Part shown: positions 27,635 to 36,181 of the stretch, one piece after another
Position numbering within the stretch: position 1 is the stretch's first letter
Layout of the letters: each line of letters opens with the position of its first letter
Source: an uncultured Bacteroides sp.
Lineage (GTDB): Bacteria > Bacteroidota > Bacteroidia > Cytophagales > Cyclobacteriaceae
Assembly: GCA_902168185.1 (NCBI GenBank)
Contig: CABHOV010000040.1
Span: 124,001 to 188,000 of the forward strand
Length of the DNA: 64,000 bases
Direction of reading: 5' to 3'
Made by a program: the position numbers and the translations under genes
Notes under the pieces: model-generated
Told to the model about the DNA's origin: nothing
Databases searched by the model: none
Seen by the model: the letters and a program-made list of their open reading frames with translations, nothing else

Positions 27635-29251
27635 ATGTTGGAATTCGGAACCAGATCCCGATCATTCGGGATCGAACACCTCGGTATTCCCGAAGGGAAA
27701 GCCTATTGGAACCTCTCACCCGATGAACTAACCATGATGACACTGGAAGGTGGTCATGCAAAGATCACCCGAACGGGCGCGCTCGCTATAGATACGGGTG
27801 AGTTTACCGGCAGGTCTCCTAAAGATAAATTCACAGTAAAGGATGACGTTACTGAAAATTCAGTCTGGTGGAATAACTTTAATATACCTTTCGATGCCGT
27901 AAAATTCGAACAGCTCTATAGAAAGATGCTGGTATATTTGAATGGCAAAGAATTTTTTGTGCGCGATGTATATGCCTGTGCCGATGAACGCTATCGGATG
28001 AGTATACGAGTGGTCAACGAATATGCGTGGTCCAATCTTTTTGTGTACAACATGTTCATTCGCCCTTCGGAGGAAGAGTTGAAAGTGTTTGAACCCGAGT
28101 GGCTCATCGTAAACACTCCCGGATTCCACGCTGATCCTGCCGAAGATGGAACACGTCAGCATAACTTTTCAATTATAGACTTCACTCGCAAAATTATTCT
28201 CATCGGTGGAAGCGGCTATACCGGTGAAATCAAGAAAGGAATTTTTTCAGCGTTAAACTTTATACTTCCCTATCAAAAAAATGTACTGCCTATGCATTGC
28301 TCTGCCAACATCGGCGAGCAAGGTGATACGGCTATATTCTTTGGTTTATCCGGAACGGGAAAGACAACGCTCTCTGCGGATCCAAACCGGAAATTAATTG
28401 GTGATGATGAACATGGATGGACTCCGGATAATGTGATCTTCAATTTCGAAGGAGGTTGTTATGCGAAAACAATAGACCTCTCTGAAGAAAAAGAACCTGA
28501 TATTTTCCGGGCTATTAAACCGGGTGCTCTCCTTGAGAATGTCTGCTTCAAAGAAAAAACAAATGAAGTAGATTACACCAATGGATCACGCACTGAAAAT
28601 ACACGCGTGAGTTATCCTATAGACTATATTCAAAATATAGCACAACCTTCTCTTGGCAAAAATCCAAAGAACATTTTCTTCCTTACCTGCGATGCTTATG
28701 GCGTACTGCCTCCCATTGCCAAGTTAACCCCGGGGCAGGCTGCGTTCCATTTTATATCAGGCTATACGGCGAAAGTAGCCGGAACAGAAGCTGATGTCGT
28801 TGAGCCTACCATGACTTTCAGCGCGTGCTTCGGTGCACCGTTTATGCCTCTTCATCCTGCTATATATGCAGAAATGTTAAGCAAGAAAATGAAGGAAGCC
28901 GGTGTGAACGTATGGCTGGTAAACACCGGTTGGTCCGGCGGAGCGTATGGTATAGGTGAGCGCATGAGTTTGAAACATACTCGAGCACTGATCACCGCTG
29001 CATTGAACGGAGAACTGGATACTGTTTCATTTAAGACACACGATGTGTTTGGTATTGCTATACCTTCCGATTGTCCTAACGTACCAACCGAAATACTCGA
29101 CCCGCGAAATACATGGCATGATCAGGACGAATATGATCACAAGGCTCACTTTCTGGCAGAAGCGTTTTTGAAAAACTTCGAGAAGTTTGCAAAGAATGCG
29201 AGCGCTGAAACATTGGCCGGTGCGCCGACCATAAAGATGCACGTGCAATAA
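27635..29251 (+). CDS. pckA: Phosphoenolpyruvate carboxykinase (ATP)
   Basis: A 538-residue enzyme that converts oxaloacetate and ATP to phosphoenolpyruvate, CO2 and ADP, the committed step of gluconeogenesis. Seen: TGRSPKDKFTV, MHCSANIGEQGDTAIFFGLS with the P loop GLSGTGKTTLSADPNR (near residue 237), GDDEHGW with the metal-binding Asp, FNFEGGCYAK, and VNTGWSGGAYGIGERM. Length is normal. The promoter is consensus with an operator-like repeat on it, pointing to carbon-source control. A terminator follows. Confidence 0.97.
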   Translation: MLEFGTRSRSFGIEHLGIPEGKAYWNLSPDELTMMTLEGGHAKITRTGALAIDTGEFTGRSPKDKFTVKDDVTENSVWWNNFNIPFDAVKFEQLYRKMLVYLNGKEFFVRDVYACADERYRMSIRVVNEYAWSNLFVYNMFIRPSEEELKVFEPEWLIVNTPGFHADPAEDGTRQHNFSIIDFTRKIILIGGSGYTGEIKKGIFSALNFILPYQKNVLPMHCSANIGEQGDTAIFFGLSGTGKTTLSADPNRKLIGDDEHGWTPDNVIFNFEGGCYAKTIDLSEEKEPDIFRAIKPGALLENVCFKEKTNEVDYTNGSRTENTRVSYPIDYIQNIAQPSLGKNPKNIFFLTCDAYGVLPPIAKLTPGQAAFHFISGYTAKVAGTEADVVEPTMTFSACFGAPFMPLHPAIYAEMLSKKMKEAGVNVWLVNTGWSGGAYGIGERMSLKHTRALITAALNGELDTVSFKTHDVFGIAIPSDCPNVPTEILDPRNTWHDQDEYDHKAHFLAEAFLKNFEKFAKNASAETLAGAPTIKMHVQ

Positions 29252-29293
29252 CAAGATCGCACTGTTGGCTTTATAAGACGGGATTGATAAGAG

Positions 29294-29325
29294 GCCGCCT
29301 CGAAATTTTCGGGGGCGGCTTTATT
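29294..29325 (+). terminator. Terminator after pckA
   Basis: GCCGCC (29294-29299) pairs with GGCGGC (29314-29319), extended by TCG/CGG-type pairs around AAATTTT, and is followed by TTTATTATTT. Confidence 0.8.
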
Positions 29326-29456
29326 ATTTCAACGAGATCATTTCCCATTAAAATGGATTTTTTACCGCTTAGCGTTAACTCGCGATTGTTTCAACATTCA
29401 ATTTGTTATACTGCGTATTGTAATAAATCGAAGTTTCACCTTAAAAAGTCAATCGT

Positions 29457-29927
29457 ATGAAGTTGAAGTTTTTTAGCCTGGTGTGTTTCATGGCGCTTTT
29501 TTCTGCACCGTTATTCGCGCAAGACGCTGCGGCCGTCACCGATGAGGAGTTGAAGAAATATGCGGTTGCTATGGATTCTGTGAATGAAATGCAAGCTGTT
29601 CTTACTGGACAAATCAAGCAGATGGTTACAACGAATCAGACTGTAACAGCACAACGTTACAATGAACTTTTCAAGATCATTGGTGATGAAGGGAAGTTAC
29701 TCGAAGCAAATGCAACTCCTGACGAAATCAGATTTGTAAAGGATGTAATTGCTAAGAAAGACGAAGGTACTGCGAAGATCAAGGAAACGTATCAATTGCT
29801 GGCGAAAGACTATGTTGGTGCTGCGGCATTCAACAAAGTAAAAAAAGCGATCAGTAGTGATGAGAGTTTGAAATCAAAGTATCAGTCCATTATGGATGAG
29901 TTGGCAAAAGACAATGCCGTGAATTAA
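29457..29927 (+). CDS. Exported DUF4168-like protein
   Basis: A 156-residue protein with a signal peptide ending at LFAQ (residue 22), then a helical domain rich in Lys and Glu. VTDEELKKYAVAMDSVNEMQ and the helical spacing match DUF4168 proteins, periplasmic proteins of unknown role. A strong terminator follows, so it is monocistronic. Confidence 0.78.
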   Translation: MKLKFFSLVCFMALFSAPLFAQDAAAVTDEELKKYAVAMDSVNEMQAVLTGQIKQMVTTNQTVTAQRYNELFKIIGDEGKLLEANATPDEIRFVKDVIAKKDEGTAKIKETYQLLAKDYVGAAAFNKVKKAISSDESLKSKYQSIMDELAKDNAVN

Positions 29928-29944
29928 AAAGCCGTCATCCTATA

Positions 29945-29985
29945 AAAAGAAGGGCTGCTCTGAATCAGAGCAGCCCTTCTTTTTT
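29945..29985 (+). terminator. Very strong rho-independent terminator
   Basis: A 19-bp perfect inverted repeat (AAAAGAAGGGCTGCTCTGA and its complement) around one central base, followed by T residues to 29985. Confidence 0.93.
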
Positions 29986-30151
29986 ATCTGCTAATGCAAG
30001 AGCTATTGATTGTCCCAATATTTTTTGAAGCAATCGCCGTAGATGAGACCATAGTATATACGGATGTAAGTTTTTCAGCACAACCTTAATGTTATGGTAA
30101 AGTTATAGTATAGTAAATGTCATATATTTGCAACCTTAATGATGTTGCCAA

Positions 30152-30931
30152 ATGCGTGATCTTGTCAAGCCCTTGCTACTTCTCTCCTTTGTATTGCTCA
30201 GTTTTATAGCCCATGCTCAATTTGATGGATTATTTTCCCCATTCGACTGCCGTGAGCATGCTGAACTGTTTTACAATGAACCTGTAGAAGAACCCATCGT
30301 TACGATCGACTCATCAACCTTTGCCGCGGTTCCGGAAGAAATGGAAATTACAGTTGATACCATCAACGGCTGGAAGCAGTGGAGCTCGGTGGAGAATTTT
30401 ACATTTGGTAAAGATCGCGGAGCCATGACTATGATTACCGACATTCGCGCATTGCATCCCTATTTTCGCGACCAGATCAGAACGTTGATCGCGGCCTGCC
30501 ATGCAAAAGGAATTGAACTTGCAGTAGTGGAATCCTATCGTACCCATGCGAAGCAAAATGAGTATAAAGTGATGGGCAAGAAATATACCAGCTCGGGCGC
30601 GGGCCGATCCAAACATCAATATGGCCTTGCTATAGATGTTGTTCCGATTGTTGATTCAGTAGCCGTATGGGATAATAAAGAGCTTTGGAAAAAGATTGGT
30701 GTTGAAGGCGAGAAACTCGGCTTGCGCTGGGGAGGTCGCTGGAGGACACCGTATGATCCTGGTCACTTCGAATGGACAGGTGGATTGACTTCTGTGCATT
30801 TGTCACAAGGACAACTACCTCCGGTTCCTAAATGTGATATACTATATCCTTGCATGGAAGAAGACATCCGGATTCTCCGGAAGTACTGGAAGGAATGGGA
30901 AATCACCCAGAGCGCTATGACGCGCAAATAG
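30152..30931 (+). CDS. M15-family D,D-carboxypeptidase/peptidase (VanY-like)
   Basis: A 259-residue exported zinc peptidase that would trim peptidoglycan peptides. After a signal peptide (VKPLLLLSFVLLSFIAHAQ), the catalytic domain (about 90-220) shows VVESYRTHAKQNEY, the zinc motif SKHQYGLAIDV (His and Asp) and the late PGHFEWTG (His). Stop and next start (GH1 gene) are separated by 2 bases, so they are co-transcribed. D-Ala-D-Ala versus L-Ala-D-Glu specificity cannot be told from the sequence. Confidence 0.88.
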   Translation: MRDLVKPLLLLSFVLLSFIAHAQFDGLFSPFDCREHAELFYNEPVEEPIVTIDSSTFAAVPEEMEITVDTINGWKQWSSVENFTFGKDRGAMTMITDIRALHPYFRDQIRTLIAACHAKGIELAVVESYRTHAKQNEYKVMGKKYTSSGAGRSKHQYGLAIDVVPIVDSVAVWDNKELWKKIGVEGEKLGLRWGGRWRTPYDPGHFEWTGGLTSVHLSQGQLPPVPKCDILYPCMEEDIRILRKYWKEWEITQSAMTRK

Positions 30932-30933
30932 CT

Positions 30934-32136
30934 ATGAGACTTACTTTTCCGGAACACTTTTTCTTTGGAACAAGTACAGCGGCTACACAAATTGAAACTG
31001 CTTTCGAACACGACTGGCAAGGACTCACATCGCGCGATGGTTTTCTGTTTGAGCAAACTACCGATCACGAACTTAGAATTGAGGAAGATGTAAACATAAT
31101 CGCTTCTCTTGCTCCCAATTATAGGATGAGTCTCATGTGGAGTAAACTTCAGCGCGAGCCTTTAGGCAACTTTCATCCTGAAACAAAACAACATTACCAT
31201 TCTCTATTACAGCAATTAAAATCACGTGGTATAGGTATCATGATGGTGCTTCACCATTTCACAAACCCGTTGTGGTTTGCCAAGCGTGGTGGCTGGGAGC
31301 GTGAAGAGAACATAGCATTGTGGGTAGACTTCGCTAAAAAGGTAGTGGATGAATTTGGTATATATACTTCGTACTGGAATACCTTTAACGAACCAAATGT
31401 ATATGCAAGCTATGGCTGGATCACAGGGTTCTTCCCTCCTTTTAAGATCAATCCGTTAACCGCTGGCAAGGTTGTGATTAACATGGGAAAGGCTCATGAT
31501 ATAGTATATGACTATATCAAAACGAAACTGCCCGAGCAACCCGTGGGTATATCTCACAACGCAACAGTATTCTCTGCAGAAAATATATTAGGCTGGTTCC
31601 CTGCTCGCCTCAGCGACTGGTGGTTTATGGATTATGTACCGAGTCATTTTGAAAAAGTAGATTTCTTCGGGATGAGTTATTACGGGCGCATTCCACATGA
31701 CCCGTTGCCCATTACCTATTTACAAACACCGCATAAAATAAAAGAGCTCGGCAGAAAGCATGATGACATCTGGGAGTATTACCCGGAAGGAATGCGCGTG
31801 TGCCTGGACCGTTACTGGAATAAATACAAGAAGCCCATTATCATTACCGAGAATGGTGTATGCGATGAAAGTGATTTCCTCAGGCTTCAGGCTATACAGG
31901 ATTATGCTGAGGTTATGCACCAGGCAATCAAGGATGGCATTGATATACGCGGATATTATTTCTGGAGTACATGGGACAACTTCGAATGGCATCTGGGCCC
32001 TTCCATGCGCTTCGGACTATATGAATGTGACCTGAAAACCAAGAACCGCATGATGAAACCAAGCGGTGCGCTATATGCTTCGTTGGCACATTCAAAAAAA
32101 ATCAGCATTCAAAAGCATAAAGAAGTTACCGTTTAA
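30934..32136 (+). CDS. Glycoside hydrolase family 1 (beta-glycosidase)
   Basis: A 400-residue (beta/alpha)8 enzyme with both catalytic glutamates: acid/base Glu153 in WNTFNEPNVY and nucleophile Glu306 in IITENGV. The opening FFFGTSTAATQIE is the GH1 N-terminal signature. The ATG at 30934 is preferred; a longer frame starts inside the upstream gene. No signal peptide is seen, so it should act in the cytoplasm on imported disaccharides. It is slightly shorter than typical GH1 (about 450), with trimmed loops. Confidence 0.92.
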   Translation: MRLTFPEHFFFGTSTAATQIETAFEHDWQGLTSRDGFLFEQTTDHELRIEEDVNIIASLAPNYRMSLMWSKLQREPLGNFHPETKQHYHSLLQQLKSRGIGIMMVLHHFTNPLWFAKRGGWEREENIALWVDFAKKVVDEFGIYTSYWNTFNEPNVYASYGWITGFFPPFKINPLTAGKVVINMGKAHDIVYDYIKTKLPEQPVGISHNATVFSAENILGWFPARLSDWWFMDYVPSHFEKVDFFGMSYYGRIPHDPLPITYLQTPHKIKELGRKHDDIWEYYPEGMRVCLDRYWNKYKKPIIITENGVCDESDFLRLQAIQDYAEVMHQAIKDGIDIRGYYFWSTWDNFEWHLGPSMRFGLYECDLKTKNRMMKPSGALYASLAHSKKISIQKHKEVTV

Positions 32137-32182
32137 GAAATTTGCGCTATCTTCAATTTATTGCTTTACCTGCAACCGTACT

Positions 32183-33325
32183 ATGATAAGAAGTTTACTT
32201 TGCCTGCTATTTGTAGCCCTTTCTCTCCTTTCGTCTACTGCACAAACTAAAAAAGAATTCCTGTACGTGGGCACCTTTAGTGTCCGTGGCAGTGAAGGCA
32301 TCTATATCTATACTTTTAACCGCGCGAAGAAATCATTTACGCTGGTCCAAACCGTTACCGGACTGGAGAGTCCCTCCTTTCTCAGTATTCATCCTACACG
32401 CAAATTTTTATACTCTGTAAATCGTGGCAAAGCAAGTGAGAATGAAACGGGTGGTTCTGTGACGGCCTATACCATTGATCAAAAGACGGGTAAATTAAAT
32501 ACGCTGAATACGCGCTCTTCGTTTGGCGCCGATCCTTGCCACGTCAGTTTTGACAAAACCGGCCAGTATGCTTTTGTCTCGAACTATAACGAAGGCAACT
32601 TGGTGGTTCTCCCATTGTTTGAAGACGGACTTGTAGGCAATCCATCTGACTCCAAGAAGTATATAGGCAACAGTATAAATCCAGACCGTCAGCAAAGTTC
32701 GCATTTACACTCTGCGTTGATCTCTCCGGACAATCGCTTTCTGTATGCTGCAGACCTGGGTACGGATAAAATCTATATCTATAACTTCAACCTGAAAAAA
32801 GGAACGCTTGAAGATTCCAAACAAAAAGAAGCATCTGTAAAACCGGGAACAGGTCCGCGACACTTTACTTTTCATCCATCCGGTAACTATATGTATGTAG
32901 CAGAAGAACTGACTTCTACCGTTGCTGTTTTTAAAGTAGATAAGAAGACGGGTGATCTTAACATTCTGCAAGACTCTGTTCTTTCCTTACCAAAAACCTT
33001 TACGGGTAAAAATACAAGTGCTGATATACATGTCGATCCGAAAGGAAAATTCCTGTATATGTCTAACCGGGGATATAACGGTTTGAGCATTTATTCCATC
33101 GGTGCTGATGGAAAAATAAAACTCACCGGGCAGCAAACAACGGGTGGCAGCACTCCGCGTAACTTCATGATCGATGCGAAAGGAGAATATATATTTGTGG
33201 CGCACCAGGATACCGATACCATCGCTATATTTCGTATCAATCCGAAAACGGGTAAGCTCACGCCTGTCGGTAAACCCCTTAAAGTGCCCGCTCCAGTTTG
33301 TTTGAAGATGATCTCTTTGGGATAG
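32183..33325 (+). CDS. Exported lactonase-family seven-bladed propeller protein
   Basis: A 380-residue protein with a signal peptide (MIRSLLCLLFVALSLLSSTA) and seven propeller blades of the 6-phosphogluconolactonase/YbhE type: LYVGTFSVRGSEGIYIYTFN, FVSNYNEGNLVVLPL, HLHSALISPDNRFLYAADLG, GTGPRHFTFHPSGNYMYVAE, TGGSTPRNFMIDAKGEYIFV. The export signal argues against a pentose-phosphate role, since 6-phosphogluconolactone is cytoplasmic. An outer-surface or periplasmic lactone is more likely. The GH1 gene is 46 bases upstream. Confidence 0.85.
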   Translation: MIRSLLCLLFVALSLLSSTAQTKKEFLYVGTFSVRGSEGIYIYTFNRAKKSFTLVQTVTGLESPSFLSIHPTRKFLYSVNRGKASENETGGSVTAYTIDQKTGKLNTLNTRSSFGADPCHVSFDKTGQYAFVSNYNEGNLVVLPLFEDGLVGNPSDSKKYIGNSINPDRQQSSHLHSALISPDNRFLYAADLGTDKIYIYNFNLKKGTLEDSKQKEASVKPGTGPRHFTFHPSGNYMYVAEELTSTVAVFKVDKKTGDLNILQDSVLSLPKTFTGKNTSADIHVDPKGKFLYMSNRGYNGLSIYSIGADGKIKLTGQQTTGGSTPRNFMIDAKGEYIFVAHQDTDTIAIFRINPKTGKLTPVGKPLKVPAPVCLKMISLG

Positions 33326-33382
33326 ACTTTCTTTTCGCGGCAAGATTTTATCAGACTACCAGCTCTCCGATACAACTCACAA

Positions 33383-33417
33383 CTCACAGCCCGAAGCGTT
33401 TAGTTGCGGGCTGTGAG
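33383..33417. terminator. Hairpin between convergent genes
   Basis: An 11-bp perfect stem (CTCACAGCCCG / CGGGCTGTGAG) with a 13-base loop lies between convergent genes. No T-run adjoins it, so it may terminate weakly or protect the 3' end. Confidence 0.55.
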
Positions 33418-33441
33418 AATGAAATATACTATACCGTCAAT

Positions 33442-34200
33442 TTAGTTAAACGATACTGAGTAGTTTTTCGTGGTATAGTTAAGTCCTCCGCTGGAAGATG
33501 TGATCTCATAGCCAAACTGTACATCTCCTACGGTTATATCACCAAACCAGCCACGCGCTCTTACCCAATCCATAATCGGTTTCAGGTTTACAGTTGCATT
33601 ATTGGTTTTGGTCGTGCGCAGAAAAGAATATACCATGTTATTTCCATTGTAGCCACGAAACACATTCCACGTATGTCCACCTACTGAGACATTAGTATGC
33701 GTAGGAATGGGATAACCCAGAGCATTCCAATTATAGGATATAGGTTTAATGTTACCACTTCCGTTTGGATTGCTGGTATAATTCATCCATAGCATAATCT
33801 CATGTTGCTTGGCCTTATCCCATACATCGAAAGAAGCAGTCCAGGCTCCGCCCGGAGGAGTAGTGATACTGATACTACTTGTACAAGAGTTTAAAGAACT
33901 TAATGTGCGACCTATATAACGCGTAGAGTTCGGATAAGCCTTTATACCATCTGTATTGGGATGGTTTGCCCATACTCCCCAGTTACTATATGAATTCGCC
34001 CAAATAGATTGAGGACCAGGCCCTGCCTTTTGTCCCCATACATTATTATAGACAGTATACCCACCATTGGACCAACTGGCCCATGCTCCCGTAGCTCCCC
34101 ATGCAGCCAGAACTTCAGCACTGTTAGAGGGTTGAACATCTTCATCCTGACAACTTAAAATAACACTTGCGATAAAAAGGAATGTAAAAATTTTTCTCAT
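33442..34200 (-). CDS. Glycoside hydrolase family 12 endoglucanase, lipoprotein
   Basis: A 252-residue lipoprotein (lipobox ILSC, Cys17, then QDEDVQ, a possible surface-export signal). The beta jelly-roll shows GH12 features: YTVYNNVWGQ, SFDVWDKAKQHEIMLWMNY with nucleophile Glu134, VGGHTWNVFRGYNGNNMVYS, and VQFGYEIT with acid/base Glu232. GH12 enzymes cut beta-1,4-glucan or xyloglucan. Downstream use of products could involve the GH1 enzyme nearby. An AAACGTTT palindrome stands 15 bases before the start. Confidence 0.88.
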   Translation of the reverse strand: MRKIFTFLFIASVILSCQDEDVQPSNSAEVLAAWGATGAWASWSNGGYTVYNNVWGQKAGPGPQSIWANSYSNWGVWANHPNTDGIKAYPNSTRYIGRTLSSLNSCTSSISITTPPGGAWTASFDVWDKAKQHEIMLWMNYTSNPNGSGNIKPISYNWNALGYPIPTHTNVSVGGHTWNVFRGYNGNNMVYSFLRTTKTNNATVNLKPIMDWVRARGWFGDITVGDVQFGYEITSSSGGLNYTTKNYSVSFN

Positions 34201-34326
34201 GTTTTGTTGGTTTAAAACGTTTGCATAAAAGTATCGCTACCAACAGGACGTTTTGTTTCCATTTTAGGGTCAAATGGATAAGTGAGGGATATCAAATATT
34301 CTAAACTGCGGTACGATTTCGATACA

Positions 34327-34340
34327 GCAAACGATTGAAA
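34327..34340. promoter_or_regulatory. Operator-like site upstream of the GH12 gene
   Basis: GCAAACGATTGAAA at this place is identical over 14 bases to the site in the pckA promoter. It is 127 bases upstream of the GH12 start codon, in the 149-base gap after the CAP gene. No matching promoter boxes were found beside it. Confidence 0.4.
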
Positions 34341-34349
34341 ATGTGATTT

Positions 34350-34838
34350 TCAGTCTCTTTTACCAAAATCAAGCACCCAATAACCGCCTAAACTTGCACC
34401 TCCAGCGTCGAGATATATAGTATCCATGAGGTTTTTACAATGACTTTCGCTTTCCTTCCATCCTTCTATTACATCGGTAACATTAAAGTATCCGCGCGCA
34501 ATGTTCTCCCCTACATATATACCTGCATACCCTGCCTGCTGTGCTCTGGCAATGGGTGGAGTTCCGTCTTGTGATAAATGGCTGAAGTAATTATGGGTAT
34601 ACATATCGCGTGCATGATCAAGTGCGACACTTTCAAGTGTATCATTCCAGGTTAATGCGGCTACAGGCGGCATTATGTCTTGTCCGCATTGGCAGCCTGT
34701 GCTGCGAAGTATATTAACAGCCTTCAGCAATTCTTCTCGTATATCCTCTGCTTTTACAGGTTCATCATCATTGGAACAGCTTACTATCGTAAGTGCTATA
34801 TATATAATTAACGCTATACGAGGTACACTTTCTTTCAT
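34350..34838 (-). CDS. CAP/SCP-domain lipoprotein
   Basis: A 162-residue lipoprotein (lipobox IVSC, Cys21). The CAP domain shows ALDHARDMYTHNYFSH, YVGENIARGY and EGWKESESHCKNLM, the usual CAP1-CAP4 pattern with the paired His residues. Bacterial CAP proteins are extracellular and of unclear function. It may be co-transcribed with the GH12 gene downstream. Confidence 0.88.
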   Translation of the reverse strand: MKESVPRIALIIYIALTIVSCSNDDEPVKAEDIREELLKAVNILRSTGCQCGQDIMPPVAALTWNDTLESVALDHARDMYTHNYFSHLSQDGTPPIARAQQAGYAGIYVGENIARGYFNVTDVIEGWKESESHCKNLMDTIYLDAGGASLGGYWVLDFGKRD

Positions 34839-35178
34839 TTTATTAGTTCGTTAGCCGCTAATTGTTACTGATCATCTGTTATCCGGCAAGGCGTAAATGA
34901 TTTCTTTCCTCAAATATAGATATTGAAATTAACTCATTGGCTCCTCTTACTTTCGAAACTGATAACGTTTGGGATAACCTGCGTTCATGACAACCTGACT
35001 ATCTTCCAGATGTCAATGGTATTCAGCTTAGTTTTTCAATAGGTTGCTAAGGCCAAGGTAAGCGATCCCTCGGCCATCCTAAGGCCTTACTTTTTTCAAG
35101 CCACTTGGCTACTCATAAAATATAATTTAGGCTTCCAAACTTTGAATCAGAAATCCACGATCAAAATTTCATGAAAAT

Positions 35179-35210
35179 TTGGGGGATGAAATTAAATCCT
35201 CATACTTTTG
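35179..35210 (+). promoter_or_regulatory. Candidate promoter of the metallo-beta-lactamase gene
   Basis: TTG (35179-35181) and TACTTTTG (35203-35210) are 21 bases apart, close to the Bacteroidota consensus. The start codon lies 75 bases beyond. Confidence 0.5.
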
Positions 35211-35215
35211 ATGTG

Positions 35216-35237
35216 TAAGACAATTGCATTTGTCTTA
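35216..35237. promoter_or_regulatory. Operator-like inverted repeat near the transcription start
   Basis: TAAGACAA and TTGTCTTA are perfect inverted 8-mers with a 6-base spacer. They sit 6 bases downstream of the -7 box, where a repressor would block initiation. The pattern suits a dimeric regulator; none is encoded beside it. Confidence 0.5.
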
Positions 35238-35284
35238 GCTCCAAACTAAATCATCATCCGTACAAGTCTAATTTTTATTCACAG

Positions 35285-36163
35285 ATGTTAAAAACTTCTC
35301 TTCTCTCACTTATACTGTTGCTTCTTTTGTCTTCAACATTAACTTCCGCTGCACAAAATTCAGGGGCGCTTTCCTATCAGGATTCAACATGGACAAAACC
35401 AACCGAGCCATTTCGCGTTGCGGGCGATATATATTATATTGGCACATACGACCTCGCGTGTTATCTAATAGTGAGTCCGGAAGGACATGCACTTATTAAT
35501 ACAGGTCTTGAAGAATCTGTTTCGATGATTCGTAAAAACGTAGAGTCGCTCGGCTTTAAATTTACCGATATCAAATTCCTGTTAACCACGCAGGCGCATT
35601 TTGACCATGTGGCCGCAATGGCGGAGATAAAAAAAATTACCGGGGCAACGATGATGGCCAATGAAGCCGATGCAAAAGTTTTGGCTGACGGGGGGAAATC
35701 AGATTTCGCGTTTGGTGGCAAGAGTGGTCTTTTTACGCCGGTAACAGCGGATCGCCTGTTACACGATGGTGATATACTGAAACTCGGTGACACAAAATTA
35801 AAAGTGCTGCATCACCCCGGGCACACGAAAGGTGCAACGAGTTTTTTAGTAGATACCAAAGACGACAAGCGTTCATGGAAGGTGTTGATTGCAAACATGC
35901 CTACTATGCTTTCGATGACTAGGATCTCGGGGATGCCTTCTTATCCAAACATTGGAAAGGACTTCAAATATACCTTGGCCTCTATGAAAAAACTTGACTT
36001 CGATCTTTGGGTCGCATCACACGCCAGTCAGTTTGACTTACACGACAAACGAAAACCAGGTGACTCTTATCGTCCTGACGCTTTCAACGATCGTCCCTCC
36101 TATGATGCTACTCTAAATAGCCTGCAGCTTGAATACGACAAGCGATTGAAAGACGGAAAGTAG
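35285..36163 (+). CDS. Subclass B3 metallo-beta-lactamase, GOB-like Q variant
   Basis: A 292-residue exported zinc hydrolase with a signal peptide (KTSLLSLILLLLLSSTLTSA). The first zinc motif is QAHFDH (Gln103, His105, Asp107, His108) instead of the common HxHxDH; Gln here is the hallmark of GOB enzymes from Elizabethkingia. The other ligands are His180 (HHPGHTKG) and His246 (ASHASQFDLH). Further GOB-like stretches are VLIANMPT, SYPNIGKDF, MKKLDFD and DKRKPGD. GOB enzymes hydrolyse penicillins, cephalosporins and carbapenems; activity here is inferred. No mobile element is near, so it looks intrinsic. Confidence 0.92.
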   Translation: MLKTSLLSLILLLLLSSTLTSAAQNSGALSYQDSTWTKPTEPFRVAGDIYYIGTYDLACYLIVSPEGHALINTGLEESVSMIRKNVESLGFKFTDIKFLLTTQAHFDHVAAMAEIKKITGATMMANEADAKVLADGGKSDFAFGGKSGLFTPVTADRLLHDGDILKLGDTKLKVLHHPGHTKGATSFLVDTKDDKRSWKVLIANMPTMLSMTRISGMPSYPNIGKDFKYTLASMKKLDFDLWVASHASQFDLHDKRKPGDSYRPDAFNDRPSYDATLNSLQLEYDKRLKDGK

Positions 36164-36181
36164 GCTTTCAACTACTATAGC

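Larger units (their letters stand above)
34839..35284. other. Intergenic region between divergent CAP and metallo-beta-lactamase genes
   Basis: These 446 bases hold no convincing gene. The right end contains the promoter and inverted repeat described separately. The middle part repeats AAGGCC-type words around 35045-35090 without a clear hairpin. Confidence 0.5.

Noticed and set aside
32183-33325. Pentose-phosphate 6-phosphogluconolactonase
   Set aside because: The protein has an export signal, while that pathway is cytoplasmic; only the fold is supported.
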